Assembly: GCF_000175235.1 (NCBI RefSeq)
Contig: NZ_ACQT01000001.1
Location: 62,001 to 126,000, forward strand
Source of the DNA: Acidovorax delafieldii 2AN
Lineage (GTDB): Bacteria; Pseudomonadota; Gammaproteobacteria; Burkholderiales; Burkholderiaceae_C
DNA length: 64,000 nt
Direction of reading: 5' to 3'
Positions 53,345 through 63,410 of the stretch are shown here, in pieces. A program made the position numbers and the translations under genes. Position 1 is the first letter of the stretch. Every line of letters starts with the position of its first letter. Under the pieces are notes generated by a model, which was not told where the DNA came from, ran no database searches, and was given only the letters and a program-made list of their open reading frames with translations.

Positions 53345-53983
53345 ATGACGACGCGTCCTCTCATCGCACTTGACGCAGACGGCGTGCTGCTGGACTACAG
53401 TCTGGCCTATGCGCACCTCTGGGAACGTGCCTTTGGGTATTTTCCGAAGGAGTTGGACAAGGATGCATATTGGCCCTTGGACCGCTGGGAAGTCGAGGCG
53501 CTGGATGGTGAGAGGCTCTCGATTTTCAAGGCCTGCATGGATGAGCACTTCTGGTCCACGATTCCTGCCGTTGAGCATGCAGTGCAAGCCTGCCACCGAT
53601 TGCACGATGCTGGATTCAACCTCGTGTGTGTCACAGCGCTGCGCCCGCAGTTCCAGAACGCACGTTTACGGAATCTGCGGGATGCTGGATTCCCCATCGA
53701 ACGGGTGATCGCAACAGGACGCTCCACAGGGGATCGCAGTCCCAAAGCCGAGGCTATAGAGCATTTGGGTGCTGCGGCTTTCGTGGACGACTATTTGCCG
53801 TACTTCAAGGGCATCAAACCTGGCACTCACCTCGCTTTGGTATGCCGTGGGTCGACTCGATCCCCCAATGTTGGGCTTGATCTGGAGATTGTTCATTCCC
53901 AACATTCGAGTCTTGCGGCATTCGCGGATTGGATGCTGCGAAGCGGGCCGGGCAACTCTGGAATCAGAAGCAGAATTTCATAA
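53345..53983 (+). CDS. HAD-superfamily hydrolase
   Basis: 212 residues. Motif I is IALDADGVLLDYSLAY (DxD), the motif III Lys is in DRSPKAEAIEHLG, and the motif IV acids are in AAFVDDYLPYF. The cap is small and helical. Likely a phosphatase of small phosphate esters. It stands alone; about 300 bases upstream hold no recognised gene. Confidence 0.85.
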   Translation: MTTRPLIALDADGVLLDYSLAYAHLWERAFGYFPKELDKDAYWPLDRWEVEALDGERLSIFKACMDEHFWSTIPAVEHAVQACHRLHDAGFNLVCVTALRPQFQNARLRNLRDAGFPIERVIATGRSTGDRSPKAEAIEHLGAAAFVDDYLPYFKGIKPGTHLALVCRGSTRSPNVGLDLEIVHSQHSSLAAFADWMLRSGPGNSGIRSRIS

Positions 53984-54036
53984 TGCGTCAGCCTCTTCTG
54001 GATGTCAAGAGGCAAGCCGACGCATAGACAGCACCG

Positions 54037-54306
54037 TCAGTTGTCCTCAAGCTGCTGCTGAAGGTGCTCCAGGCGCTCCGCCAGCATCTCACGCTCAGTG
54101 AGCATGGCGTGAACGGTGGTGGTGCCGATGCACACCACCCGGTACCAGATGTGAAATCCCATCGCGGTGTACCCCTCCTGGCCAGCCAGGGTGATGGCTG
54201 ACTGGATGTCCTCGGCAAAGAACTCATCCACCTCGGTTTGGTGGTCGAGTACCCGGGCGGTGTAGTAATTCGGCGCTTGTTGGTCGATATGCGGTGACAG
54301 AAGCAT
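54037..54306 (-). CDS. small protein of unknown function
   Basis: 89 residues from the ATG at 54306; the frame is open to 54396. The sequence (VLDHQTEVDEFFAEDIQSAI, then GFHIWYRVVCIGTTTVHAML) ends in a short coiled coil (REMLAERLEHLQQQLED). No family recognised. Composition is protein-like. Confidence 0.5.
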   Translation of the reverse strand: MLLSPHIDQQAPNYYTARVLDHQTEVDEFFAEDIQSAITLAGQEGYTAMGFHIWYRVVCIGTTTVHAMLTEREMLAERLEHLQQQLEDN

Positions 54307-55026
54307 GGGCGTGTTCTGGGTATGAACTGCTATCGCAACGATGTCCCCTGAGGGCACTGCCCCCAGTCTCTCATCCCATGAACACCGTGTACGCAAGCCC
54401 GGAATCCTGCAGCCCTGTCAGACCGATCTGGGTGCCTGTAGCGTCCAGCATGGCTTGCATATTCGACCAGCTGGGCCTGCGTGTACTCGCCGCGCTCCAG
54501 GACTACGACGAAGGTGGCGCGGTCGGATCTGGAGGTTATTCCCGCAGTAGAGTCCCCGTATCGGGAACCTAAATCGCGCTGCTTTCGCTTTAGGCTGATC
54601 TGAGACTATCGCGGCTGACGGCCTGAATGGCCGCAATCACGAAACCGGCCATTGAACGTCGACGGCCTCAAACGGCAGCATTGCCCTCGATACCGGTCGC
54701 AATCAGAACGAGCGGCCGCTCCTGCTGACCACGACTGGCTCAAAGCCACAAAAACCAGCGATTCACCCTGACGACTTCCTGGCGCACGAACCATGCGCCA
54801 TCACGGACTTTGCTACGTGGCGTGGTCAGGGCGCCCGATAGCGGCCCACATTGGTTCAATTTATTGACAATTACTTTCAATAGCAAATAATCACGCATCT
54901 CGTCAAGCTGAAGTCGTGTCCATGCCGGGTCTACCCTGCACCCGATGCGGCTGATCCGCCTCAGTACGGACCGCGCCGAGTCGGAACTGATCAGGTTCAT
55001 GATGTTCGGGAAAAGCATGGAAGGCT
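54307..55026. other. gene-poor region with a likely gene remnant
   Basis: About 720 bases. On the minus strand, 54525-54400 reads ATFVVVLERGEYTQAQLVEY and, after one frame change, MLDATGTQIGLTGLQDSGLA up to a stop near 54407. This looks like the end of a decayed gene I cannot identify. From 54560 to 55020 no coding signal is seen. TTGACA at 54867 could be a -35 box of the downstream signalling operon, but the paired -10 is unclear. Confidence 0.35.
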
Positions 55027-56130
55027 ATGGATAAAAACAAGTCAGCCACCATCCTCGTTGTCGATGACGAGGAGCGCAACGTCAAGTTGCTGGAGACCCT
55101 GCTGCAGGCCGATGGCTATATCACCATGTCAGCCAGCAGCGGGCGCGATGCGCTGGCCCAGGCGTCAGCCAATCCTCCCGATCTCATCCTGCTCGACATC
55201 ATGATGCCGGATTTGGATGGTTTTGATACCACAGTCCTGCTCAAGGCCGATCCACGCACCCAAGCAGTGCCGATCATCGTGATCACCTCGCTCGATGATC
55301 GCCAGTCAAAACTGCGCGCCCTGGAGGCGGGCGCCGAAGAGTTCCTGAGCAAACCGATCGATCGTGCCGACCTCAAAGTGCGTGTGCGGAACCTGTTGAG
55401 ACTCAAAGAATATGCCGACTTCCTGGCTAACCACAACAGCATTCTGGAAAAGCAGGTTCAGCAGCGTACCGTCCAACTGAAAGATGCACATGGCGAAACT
55501 ATCCTCACACTGGTTCGCGCAGCCGAACACAAGGACGAGGAAACCGGTCATCATGTTCGACGCATCAGCCACTACTGCCATGAACTGGCCAGCGCCTTGA
55601 AAATGACTGCGGAATTCCAGGAGATCATCTTCCTGGCCAGTCCGATGCACGATATTGGCAAGATCGGCATCCCGGACCACATTTTGTTCAAGCCCGGGCC
55701 ACTCAACGAGTCAGAATGGAAAATCATGCGCACGCACAGCGAACTAGGCGCCAGCATTCTGTCCAACAGCACCTCGCCCTACACCCAAATGGGTTGCGAC
55801 ATCGCCCTCAATCACCATGAGCGCTGGGACGGCAGCGGCTACCCCAATGGTCTCAAGGGCGAGGCCATCCCGGTGCCAGCACGCATCATGCAAATCTGCG
55901 ATGTGTACGACGCGCTGCGCAGCCAGCGGCCTTACAAACCGGCATATGACCATGCGCGCGCCATGCACATCATCCGCCAAGGCGACGGACGGGTTCGGCC
56001 TGAACACTTCGATCCCGATGTACTCGCCTGTTTTTTACAAAAGGCAGACCGATTTGCCGCCATTTATGAGCAGCACGACGAGGCCAAACCCACCCCCTGC
56101 GTGGCGCAGGTTTTGCCGCCAGTTTCCTGA
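55027..56130 (+). CDS. response regulator with HD-GYP domain (RpfG-like)
   Basis: 367 residues. Residues 8-125 are a receiver domain (ILVVDDEERNVKLLET, phospho-acceptor Asp in LILLDIMMPDLDG, Lys in FLSKPID). After a coiled-coil linker an HD-GYP domain follows (about 155-345): HDIGKIGIPDHILFKPG and HHERWDGSGYPNGLKGE carry the complete HD and GYP motifs. Such proteins hydrolyse cyclic di-GMP, controlled by phosphorylation. First of three signalling genes; the kinase follows 18 nt later. Confidence 0.93.
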   Translation: MDKNKSATILVVDDEERNVKLLETLLQADGYITMSASSGRDALAQASANPPDLILLDIMMPDLDGFDTTVLLKADPRTQAVPIIVITSLDDRQSKLRALEAGAEEFLSKPIDRADLKVRVRNLLRLKEYADFLANHNSILEKQVQQRTVQLKDAHGETILTLVRAAEHKDEETGHHVRRISHYCHELASALKMTAEFQEIIFLASPMHDIGKIGIPDHILFKPGPLNESEWKIMRTHSELGASILSNSTSPYTQMGCDIALNHHERWDGSGYPNGLKGEAIPVPARIMQICDVYDALRSQRPYKPAYDHARAMHIIRQGDGRVRPEHFDPDVLACFLQKADRFAAIYEQHDEAKPTPCVAQVLPPVS

Positions 56131-56148
56131 GCATTCACAAATCAGTTG

Positions 56149-58683
56149 ATGGATAAAAGTTCCCCCTTCCTATCCACTTACATCCCTGAGCGTAGCGATC
56201 GTCGCATCGCGCTGCTCGTCTTCATGGCATCCGTGACGGTGTTCCTCTGTGCAGCGCCGTTTGCAAAACTTCCGCTCCCCCAGATTCCAGCCTTTCTGCC
56301 GATCTATCAATCCGCGCTTGTCATCATCGAAATGATTACGGCTGCCTTGCTATTTGGGCAGTTTGGCATCCTGCGCTCGAGAGCACTGGCAGTACTGGCT
56401 AGCGGCTATCTGTTCAGTGCCACGATGGCAGTTTTCCATGCACTCAGTTTTCCTGGGTTGTTCGCGCCTGCCGGTCTTCTCGGCGCCGGGACACAGACCA
56501 CCGCTTGGATTTACTTCCTCTGGCATGGCGGCTTTCCTCTGTTCGTCATCGGCTACACGCAACTGCAGAATGTCAAGGATTCGCCAGCCCATCCACGTGA
56601 TCGACTGTTTGGGCACGTGGTGCCCTATGTGATTGCGGCCATTGCCGTGGCGAGCGGATTAACGCTTCTTGCCTCGATGGAAGATGCCCTGCCTGTGATC
56701 ATGGCGGGAGACATAGATGCCTCGGCGAAGATCGTCGTCGCTGCGATCGTATGGACGTTCAGCCTCATCGCCCTGGCTATTCTGTGGCGGCGGCGTTCAC
56801 ATTCAGTGCTTGATCTGTGGCTGATGGTGGTCATGTGCGCCTGGCTATTCGACAGCGCCTTGGCCGCCGTCCTCAACCATGGTCGCTACGATCTTGGTTG
56901 GTATGCAGGTCGCATTTACGGTCTGTTTGCGGCCAGCTTCGTGCTCATAGTGTTACTGCTGGAAAATGGCAAGCTCTACGCCCGGCTCGCCGACTCTCAC
57001 GAGAGAGAACGCAGCAAGACCAAAGACCTGCAGCAACTCACCGTTCAACTCGAATCTGTTAACAACCTGCTGGCCGAGAAGAATCAACAGTTGCAGGAGG
57101 TGAGTCAGCTGAAATCGGATTTCCTCGCCAACATGTCACATGAACTGCGCACCCCGTTAAATGCGATCATCGGTTTCTCCGAAGTGCTCAAGGATGGACT
57201 GGTTGGCGAGATCACACCAAAGCAGCATGAGTTTGTCAGCGACATATTCGCCAGTGGCCAGCATCTGCTGTCCCTGATCAACGACATTCTCGACCTGTCC
57301 AAGATCGAGGCCGGCAAGATGACCCTCGACCTCGACACACAGGACGTGGATGCCATGCTGAGAAACAGCCTATCGATCGTCAAGGAGAAGGCTTCAGCCC
57401 ATGCCATCTTGCTTCAATTCGACGTAGCCGAACCACTTGGCATGGCGCTGCTGGACGCGCGCAAGACCAAGCAGATTGTCTTCAATCTCCTGTCCAACGC
57501 CGTGAAGTTCAGCGCCAATAACGGGAAGGTAACCTTGCAGGCCCGCAAAGTGCAGCGCGCCGCCATCGAAACCTGGGCAACGCAGCAGCCGACCAGCCTG
57601 CGAATGCCCCTGCCACCCAGCGCATTTGCCGATTTCCTGGAAATTGCAGTGGTAGATACGGGCCTCGGCATCTCCGCTGCGGATGTTCCGCGCCTTTTTC
57701 AGGCGTTTTCGCAACTCGATTCCTCGCTGTCACGCGTATCGGAAGGCACCGGACTTGGGCTGGCACTGGTCCTCAAGCTGGTCCAGCTGCACGGTGGTAC
57801 TGTGGCACTGGCCAGCACACCGGGGCATGGCTCTACGTTCACCGTCTGGCTACCATGGCGCAAAACCGACGCAGCGACCGGGGATACGGATGAAACGGCG
57901 CCTCTGCATGCCGTGGCCGACACCAACCGGCAACTTGCGCTGCTCATCGAAGACAACGAACGCGCCGCTGAGCTGATTCGTCTCCAATTGGAGCCGGAAG
58001 GATTCGAGATCATGCGCGCCAGCAACGCGAAGGAAGGGCTCGAATTGCTGGCAAAGCGGAAACCGGCTGTCATCCTCCTCGATATCTTGTTGCCCGACAT
58101 GGATGGCTGGGACCTGCTGGCGCGACTCAAGCAGCCGGATTCATCTGCTGTCCACATTCCCGTCGTCATTGTCTCGATCGTCGCCGATGCGCGCAATGGG
58201 TTCTTTCTCGGTGCCAGTGCTGTGCTGCAAAAACCGGTAGCACGCAATGAGCTGATCAAGTCCCTCCAGAACCTCGGGCTGGCAAAAACAAGCTGCGTTC
58301 TCAAGGTGCTGGTCGTCGATGACGACATGAAGGCGGCGGATCTGCTGTCAGCCTATCTCTCCGAACCGGGCTATGCGGTGTTGCGGGCCTATGGCGGCAG
58401 GGAGGCCATCGCCATGGCGAAACGAGAACGGCCCGATCTGCTTGTGCTGGACCTGTTGATGCCCGAAGCGAGTGGTTTCGATGTCGTCGAGGCGCTCAAG
58501 AGCAGTCCTGAAACAGCCTCTATCCCCATCGTCGTAGTGACCGCCAAGACCCTCACGCAGGAGGACCGAGCCACCCTGAACGGCTTTGTCGCGGCGATTC
58601 TGGAGAAAACCAGCTTCAATCACGCTCACTTTATTAACGAAGTCCAGCGTGCCCTGAACCCCCCCCGGGGTGCATTGCCATGA
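56149..58683 (+). CDS. hybrid sensor histidine kinase with MASE4 membrane sensor and two receivers
   Basis: 844 residues from the ATG at 56149. Residues about 15-275 hold a multi-helix membrane sensor of the MASE4 type (SGYLFSATMAVFHALSFPGL, then WIYFLWHGGFPLFVIGYTQL). A coiled coil leads to HisKA (FLANMSHELRTPLNAIIGFS, His phospho-site) and HATPase_c (NLLSNAVKFSANNGKV, then GTGLGLALVLKLVQLHGG). Two receiver domains follow, with Asp in VILLDILLPDMDG and LLVLDLLMPEASG. The ligand is unknown. It probably phosphorylates the flanking regulators. Confidence 0.93.
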   Translation: MDKSSPFLSTYIPERSDRRIALLVFMASVTVFLCAAPFAKLPLPQIPAFLPIYQSALVIIEMITAALLFGQFGILRSRALAVLASGYLFSATMAVFHALSFPGLFAPAGLLGAGTQTTAWIYFLWHGGFPLFVIGYTQLQNVKDSPAHPRDRLFGHVVPYVIAAIAVASGLTLLASMEDALPVIMAGDIDASAKIVVAAIVWTFSLIALAILWRRRSHSVLDLWLMVVMCAWLFDSALAAVLNHGRYDLGWYAGRIYGLFAASFVLIVLLLENGKLYARLADSHERERSKTKDLQQLTVQLESVNNLLAEKNQQLQEVSQLKSDFLANMSHELRTPLNAIIGFSEVLKDGLVGEITPKQHEFVSDIFASGQHLLSLINDILDLSKIEAGKMTLDLDTQDVDAMLRNSLSIVKEKASAHAILLQFDVAEPLGMALLDARKTKQIVFNLLSNAVKFSANNGKVTLQARKVQRAAIETWATQQPTSLRMPLPPSAFADFLEIAVVDTGLGISAADVPRLFQAFSQLDSSLSRVSEGTGLGLALVLKLVQLHGGTVALASTPGHGSTFTVWLPWRKTDAATGDTDETAPLHAVADTNRQLALLIEDNERAAELIRLQLEPEGFEIMRASNAKEGLELLAKRKPAVILLDILLPDMDGWDLLARLKQPDSSAVHIPVVIVSIVADARNGFFLGASAVLQKPVARNELIKSLQNLGLAKTSCVLKVLVVDDDMKAADLLSAYLSEPGYAVLRAYGGREAIAMAKRERPDLLVLDLLMPEASGFDVVEALKSSPETASIPIVVVTAKTLTQEDRATLNGFVAAILEKTSFNHAHFINEVQRALNPPRGALP

Positions 58684-59063
58684 CGACACAGATACTGGTG
58701 GTGGAAGATACCCCCGCCAACATGAAACTTGTCAGCATGTTGCTCGGCAATTCGGGCTACCGTGTGCTCCAGGCGGACAACGCCAATGATGGCATCGCGC
58801 TGGCCCGTGAACACCTGCCCGATCTGATTCTGATGGATATTCAGCTCCCCGGCATGGATGGTCTCACGGCGACTCGCCTGCTGAAAGAGGATGCAGCGAC
58901 ATGCCACATCAAGATCGTCGCGCTCACAGCTTTTGCCATGAAGGGCGATGAAGACAGGATGATCGCGGCCGGCTGCGACGGCTACATCGCCAAACCGATC
59001 CGGTACAAAAAATTTCTCGAAGAGATCGAGCGAATATTGGCATCGGCACCTCCATCGACATGA
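58680..59063 (+). CDS. single-domain response regulator (DivK/CheY-like)
   Basis: 127 residues, receiver domain only: ILVVEDTPANMKLVSMLL, phospho-Asp in LILMDIQLPGMDG, and Lys in GYIAKPI. Starts in an ATGA overlap with the kinase gene. With no output domain it likely acts as a phospho-relay or protein-binding switch for the kinase. Confidence 0.92.
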   Translation: MTTQILVVEDTPANMKLVSMLLGNSGYRVLQADNANDGIALAREHLPDLILMDIQLPGMDGLTATRLLKEDAATCHIKIVALTAFAMKGDEDRMIAAGCDGYIAKPIRYKKFLEEIERILASAPPST

Positions 59064-59402
59064 GGCATGGCAAGGGAACCACAGGAGGTTCTGCATGTGG
59101 CCGTTCAACCAGAAGTTAGACCTGAACGAGATTGAAATTCACCTGCACTTCTGGGTGCGGCGAGGATCGAACCTACACGGAGAAATTGTCAGCCGACAAA
59201 CTGGAAGTACTTGAAGGACTGGGCTTCGTCCAAGGGTACCGACTTCCGTCTCAGCAATCCGTGTGTCCAATTCGCGCCGTTCCCGGTGTCCAAGAGAAAC
59301 CGAACAGTCTTTAGACTTCCGCGACCCTAGTGGCACCGCGCCACTGACCGCTTCCCCATCTCCTGGACTGGCGGTTTCGACCACAACCGGACCTTCGCCC
59401 CA
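59064..59402. other. intergenic region, decayed coding traces
   Basis: About 340 bases. Short frames such as MWPFNQKLDLNEIEIHLHFW (from 59095) and YLKDWASSKGTDFRLSNPCV (near 59210) look protein-like but change frame and stop. They may be remains of one small gene; no family recognised. Confidence 0.3.
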
Positions 59403-59672
59403 ATGACAAATTCACGAACCGAGCTTGAGGCTGCGGCGGGCAAACTCATAAGTGCGATTCAAAAGGAGTGGCATTCCGAAGCTGGAGAGCCGGAGTCGGC
59501 CGCGAGCGAGGCAGTCATGCATTTGGCCCACGAACTGCTGTAGGCCAGCAAGTCCGGGTCGCTTGCGACCGTCATTGGATCGGGCTCCGTATCCTCATAC
59601 TTGGGCAACAAATGGGTCCAGGAGCATCCGCGCGTGGTGCCCTATATTGCGGCACTTGAAGCCGCCTGTTGA
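59403..59672 (+). pseudogene. small gene interrupted by an in-frame amber codon
   Basis: The ATG at 59403 opens a frame (MTNSRTELEAAAGKLISAIQ, then VMHLAHELL). A TAG at 59541-59543 interrupts it. The same frame continues ASKSGSLATVIGSGSVSSYL and VPYIAALEAAC to a TGA at 59670-59672. Both halves have protein-like composition, giving an 89-codon gene with one amber at a position that could have been Gln. Function unknown; probably inactive. Confidence 0.45.
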
Positions 59673-59849
59673 ACATCAGGCTGCAGTCAGCCTGAAGCCC
59701 ACAGCCACAACAGTCTCGCTTGCAAGCTTTTTCCGCGAAGAGGATAATTCGCGCTTATGAAATTCCTCACCAACGTGATCAAGGCATCGTTCGCCACCTA
59801 GTTGCGCCCCTCGATTGCGTATCGGAGGGCTGCGCGCCTTCCGGTCAAC

Positions 59850-59886
59850 AAAACCCCGGCAGGCTCCCCCTCCGGGGTTTTTTGTT
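59850..59886 (+). terminator. intrinsic terminator upstream of the EF-G paralogue
   Basis: Perfect 10-bp stem AAAACCCCGG (59850-59859) with CCGGGGTTTT (59872-59881), a 12-nt loop, then a T tract (TTTTTTG). It ends transcription coming from the signalling/remnant side. Confidence 0.9.
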
Positions 59887-60101
59887 TTTCACACCACGGA
59901 CCAACCCATGCGTACCTACGACAAGTTGATTGCCACGATTCCCGACCGCCGGAGCTTGAGTTCCGTGCGCCCGGGCTTCGGCGACAGCACACATCTCAGA
60001 CGCTAGCGACCAGGCGAATCCTTCACGCCTGGGCTGGCGCAAAGCCAACCAGGCGGCAGCTGCTCGCAGAGCCGAGTGCAGCCGCAAAAGAAAGATTCGC
60101 C

Positions 60102-62153
60102 ATGACCAAGACTTCTTCTTCCTCGCGCAATAACGTTCCTCGACAACTGCGCAACCTCGGTGTCATCGCTCACGTCGACGCGGGCAAGACCACGACCACT
60201 GAACGCATCCTGTTCTACACCGGCGAAAGCCACCGCATCGGCGAAGTGCACGACGGCACGGCCCAAATGGATTTCGACCCGCAGGAGCAAAAGCGCGGCA
60301 TCACCATCAACAGTGCCGCAGTCACGGTTCATTGGAAGGGCACGCAGCTCAACCTGATTGACACGCCCGGCCACATCGACTTCAACATCGAGGTGAATCG
60401 CTCGCTGCGCGTGCTCGACGGTGCCGTTGTCGTGTTCGATGGTGTCGCTGGCGTGGAGCCGCAGACTGAGACCAACTGGCGCTTGGCCGACAAGTACCGC
60501 GTACCGCGCATCGCCTTCATCAACAAACTCGACCGCGTGGGTGCTGACTTCCACCGCGTGGTGACCATGATGGAAGAACGCCTGGGCGTACGCGTGGCTC
60601 CGCTGCAAATCCCCATTGGCGCGGAAGGCGACTTCCGAGGCGTGGTGGACCTCTTGAGCATGCGCGCTCGCATCTGGGACCGTGACGACGCGAGCGCCCC
60701 GTACCGCGAAGCCGATGTGCCCGCCGCCCTGTTTGAGCAAGCGGTGCGCAGCCGCGCCCGCCTGGTCGAAGCCGCTGTGGAACAGGACGAAGCGGCCCTA
60801 CAAGCCTACGTGAACGGCGAAGACATCGCCGTCGACGTGTTGCGCGCAGCCATCCGCAAGGGTGTGCTGGCGGGTGCCTTCGTGCCTGCGCTGGCCGGCT
60901 CGGCCTTCAAGAACCGGGGTGTAGAGCCTCTGCTCGACGCCGTGGTGGACTACCTGCCTGCGCCGGACGACATCGTGCGCGACGGCGGTCAGCCTGCTTC
61001 AGCAGCCGACCCGTTCGCCGCTCTTGCGTTCAAGGTCGTCACCGACGACCACGGCGCAAAGGTGTTCGTGCGTGTGTACGGCGGCCGACTGGGCCGGGGC
61101 GATGTGGTTCTCAACACCAGCACGGGAAAGACCGAGCGCGTGTCTCGCCTGTACGAAGTGCATGCTGATAAACACATCGAGCGCGACGAACTGGTGGCTG
61201 GTGACATCGCCGCTGTCGTTGGCTTGAAGGACACACTGACAGGGCACACTCTGAGTGACCCGGACCACCCGGTGGTGCTGGAGCAAATCAGCGTGCCCGA
61301 ACCGGTGATCCACGTGGCCATCGAGCCCAAGGCGAGCGCGGACCAGCAAGGCCTGTCCAAGGCCCTGCAATCCCTGTTGCGTGAAGACCCGAGCCTCAGG
61401 CTGCAGCACGACGCTGAATCCGGCCAGACCATCCTGTCCGGCATGGGCGAGCTGCAGCTCGAAGTCTCTATCGAGAAGCTGCGCGCGCGCCATGGTGTGA
61501 ACGTGACGGTCGGCCGCCCCCAGGTGGCTTACCGCGAGACCATTGCACGCAGTGCGGAGGTGACCCATGTGCACAAGAAGCAATCAGGCGGCCCCGGCCA
61601 GTTCGCCGAGGTGAAGCTGCTGCTCGAACCCCTGCCCAGGGGCGAAGGCATCCGCTTTGAAAGCCGCATTGTTGGAGGTGCTGTGCCACGCGAGTTCATC
61701 CCTGCTGTGGAGGCCGGCATCCGCCGTGCCGCTCTCGCAGGCGTAGTAGCTGGCTTCCCCGCTACGGACTTTGCGGCCACCCTGTTGGACGGCAGTTACC
61801 ACGAGCGCGACTCGTCGACACTGGCCTTCGAGCTGGCGGCCATGGCCGCCTTCCGCGAAGCCTTCGCAAAGGCCGGTCCCCAGGTGCTGGAGCCAGTGAT
61901 GGCCGTGGAGGTCATCACTCCAGCCGTCTACCTGGGCGATGCCATCGGCGACCTGAACCGCCGCCGAGGGCTGGTGCGAAGCCAGGGCCAACGCGGCAAC
62001 GCCGCCACGGTCGAGGCCGAGGTACCGCTGAAAGAGATGTTCGGCTACATCGGCAGCCTGCGCGCCCTGTCATCAGGCCGCGCGCAGTACTCAATGCAGC
62101 TGGACCACTATGGGGTGGTCCCTGCAGGACAAATGACTGCATTGGTGCAGTGA
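60102..62153 (+). CDS. elongation factor G paralogue (FusA2-like)
   Basis: 683 residues from the ATG at 60102 ([20 protein letters not shown]); the frame is open 300 nt further upstream but that part overlaps a terminator. GTPase motifs: [20 protein letters not shown] (G1), GITINSAA (G2), [13 protein letters not shown] (G3) and [12 protein letters not shown] (G4). Domains II-V follow, with [20 protein letters not shown] and a C-terminal [20 protein letters not shown]. It catalyses ribosomal translocation or a related step. No str-operon genes (rpsL, rpsG, tuf) adjoin, so this is probably the second copy typical of Burkholderiales. Its promoter must lie between the flanking terminator and 60102. 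Confidence 0.93.
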   Translation: MTKTSSSSRNNVPRQLRNLGVIAHVDAGKTTTTERILFYTGESHRIGEVHDGTAQMDFDPQEQKRGITINSAAVTVHWKGTQLNLIDTPGHIDFNIEVNRSLRVLDGAVVVFDGVAGVEPQTETNWRLADKYRVPRIAFINKLDRVGADFHRVVTMMEERLGVRVAPLQIPIGAEGDFRGVVDLLSMRARIWDRDDASAPYREADVPAALFEQAVRSRARLVEAAVEQDEAALQAYVNGEDIAVDVLRAAIRKGVLAGAFVPALAGSAFKNRGVEPLLDAVVDYLPAPDDIVRDGGQPASAADPFAALAFKVVTDDHGAKVFVRVYGGRLGRGDVVLNTSTGKTERVSRLYEVHADKHIERDELVAGDIAAVVGLKDTLTGHTLSDPDHPVVLEQISVPEPVIHVAIEPKASADQQGLSKALQSLLREDPSLRLQHDAESGQTILSGMGELQLEVSIEKLRARHGVNVTVGRPQVAYRETIARSAEVTHVHKKQSGGPGQFAEVKLLLEPLPRGEGIRFESRIVGGAVPREFIPAVEAGIRRAALAGVVAGFPATDFAATLLDGSYHERDSSTLAFELAAMAAFREAFAKAGPQVLEPVMAVEVITPAVYLGDAIGDLNRRRGLVRSQGQRGNAATVEAEVPLKEMFGYIGSLRALSSGRAQYSMQLDHYGVVPAGQMTALVQ

Positions 62154-62199
62154 AGAAGCGCACTGGGCCGGATGGACTGGCCTAGTAGACCAAACAGGA

Positions 62200-62233
62200 G
62201 GGGCGCGGACGGAAGTCTGCGCCCCTTTTTTTT
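62200..62233 (+). terminator. intrinsic terminator after the EF-G paralogue
   Basis: Stem GGGGCGCGGAC (62200-62210) with GTCTGCGCCCC (62215-62225), a GGAA loop, one G-T mismatch in the stem, and eight T. A strong rho-independent terminator. Confidence 0.93.
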
Positions 62234-62391
62234 CCTTGTGAGATGTCCGTCGCGTGGTGGATCTGGTCATCCAGGCGCAGATGGGAAGGCCGCCAGAAGA
62301 TCACACACGCCTCACAGACTTCATGTTGGCCTCACGCAGCCACCGAATACTGGCACCCAACGATCCAGAGTTCTTGGATGGAAAGGTCCCC

Positions 62392-63012
62392 ATGTTTGTA
62401 GCAATCGCGTTGGGCATCGGCCTGGTATGCCTGGCAATCTTTGGGGCGGCGACCTTCTTTCTGGCCAAGGGCATGGCCAGCGTTCTGGGTGTCCTGGCTC
62501 TCCCATTGCTCGGATACCGACCACCTGCAGTCGCCCTACGGTTGACTTCCTGGGCTGGCGCCCTGCTTGTGCTGATACTCCTGCCGATGAAAGGATGCAG
62601 CCATGTGCAGGTGGAGCTGTATCGCCAGGCGATTCCGCCCCAGTTCGAGCTGGTGGAGGTCTTGCACCACGATGAGATCGTTGGTTTCCGAGAGGGGTGT
62701 GGATACGCAATCTTCCGGCTTTCAGAAGACAACCTGGCGCGCATCCGCCGCCAGGGTCTGACTTACTTCGAAGCGGCGGAGCTCGGACGCGATGGCAAGC
62801 CCTACCACCAGTACCAGCCGTGGAAAGCCACGCCAACCTCAGAGCATGAACAGCTCCTTCGTGGGCAGAACTGCGCAGGTGAACCGTCTGAATTGCTGGA
62901 GCGGGCTCAGCGCGCAGCTGGCAACGAAGGGGCGTACTTCACTACCGGTCACGAGCAGGATCTGGTGGTTGTTCCAGCTCTGGGATTGCTAATCTACTCT
63001 TACAACGGTTGA
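62392..63012 (+). CDS. membrane protein of unknown function
   Basis: 206 residues if started at the ATG at 62392, which has GGAAAGG about 5 nt upstream; a GTG at 62254 is the longest alternative. Three hydrophobic segments (VAIALGIGLVCLAIFGAATF, ASVLGVLALPLLGY and AGALLVLILLPM) are followed by a soluble part (VLHHDEIVGFREGCGYAIFR, then GAYFTTGHEQDLVVVPALGL). No family recognised; probably inner membrane with a periplasmic domain. Confidence 0.6.
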   Translation: MFVAIALGIGLVCLAIFGAATFFLAKGMASVLGVLALPLLGYRPPAVALRLTSWAGALLVLILLPMKGCSHVQVELYRQAIPPQFELVEVLHHDEIVGFREGCGYAIFRLSEDNLARIRRQGLTYFEAAELGRDGKPYHQYQPWKATPTSEHEQLLRGQNCAGEPSELLERAQRAAGNEGAYFTTGHEQDLVVVPALGLLIYSYNG

Positions 63013-63410
63013 TTAGCCGGGAGGTGCTGCGGCACCTCGTCCCCCCATTCAACCAAGCTCTTCACTCCATCGTTCAAATCACATGGGCTGATCCCGGCGC
63101 AGGGTTTCACACACCCGCTGAGATTTTCAGCGAATGTGTTGCATCGACCGGTTGAATCCGCCGCCAATTGCTTCCAGTCAGCCCTTTCTCTGGCCGGCAG
63201 GTTCAGGCTGAAAGCGGAAGCTCACCAATGACTGCATTGCGGCCCCGCAGCCTTTGGCCGCGAGTCCAAGCGAACGCGAACTGCGACACTGCCTAGTTTC
63301 AGTATGTGGCAGATGAAGTAACCAGCATTGGCATCGGCATGGAGACCGATGGCGTTGAGCGCGGCATCAAGTCCTTGGAGGAACTTGCCGCGCGATGTCT
63401 CTGCAGGGGG
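63013..63410. other. intergenic region with a short hairpin
   Basis: About 400 bases. A perfect hairpin GAGGTGC-TGCG-GCACCTC (63021-63038) follows the membrane gene but lacks a T tract. Between about 63140 and 63230 lies sequence of the kind TTCAGGCTGAAAGCGGAAGC that looks like a dispersed intergenic repeat. No gene recognised. Confidence 0.4.
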
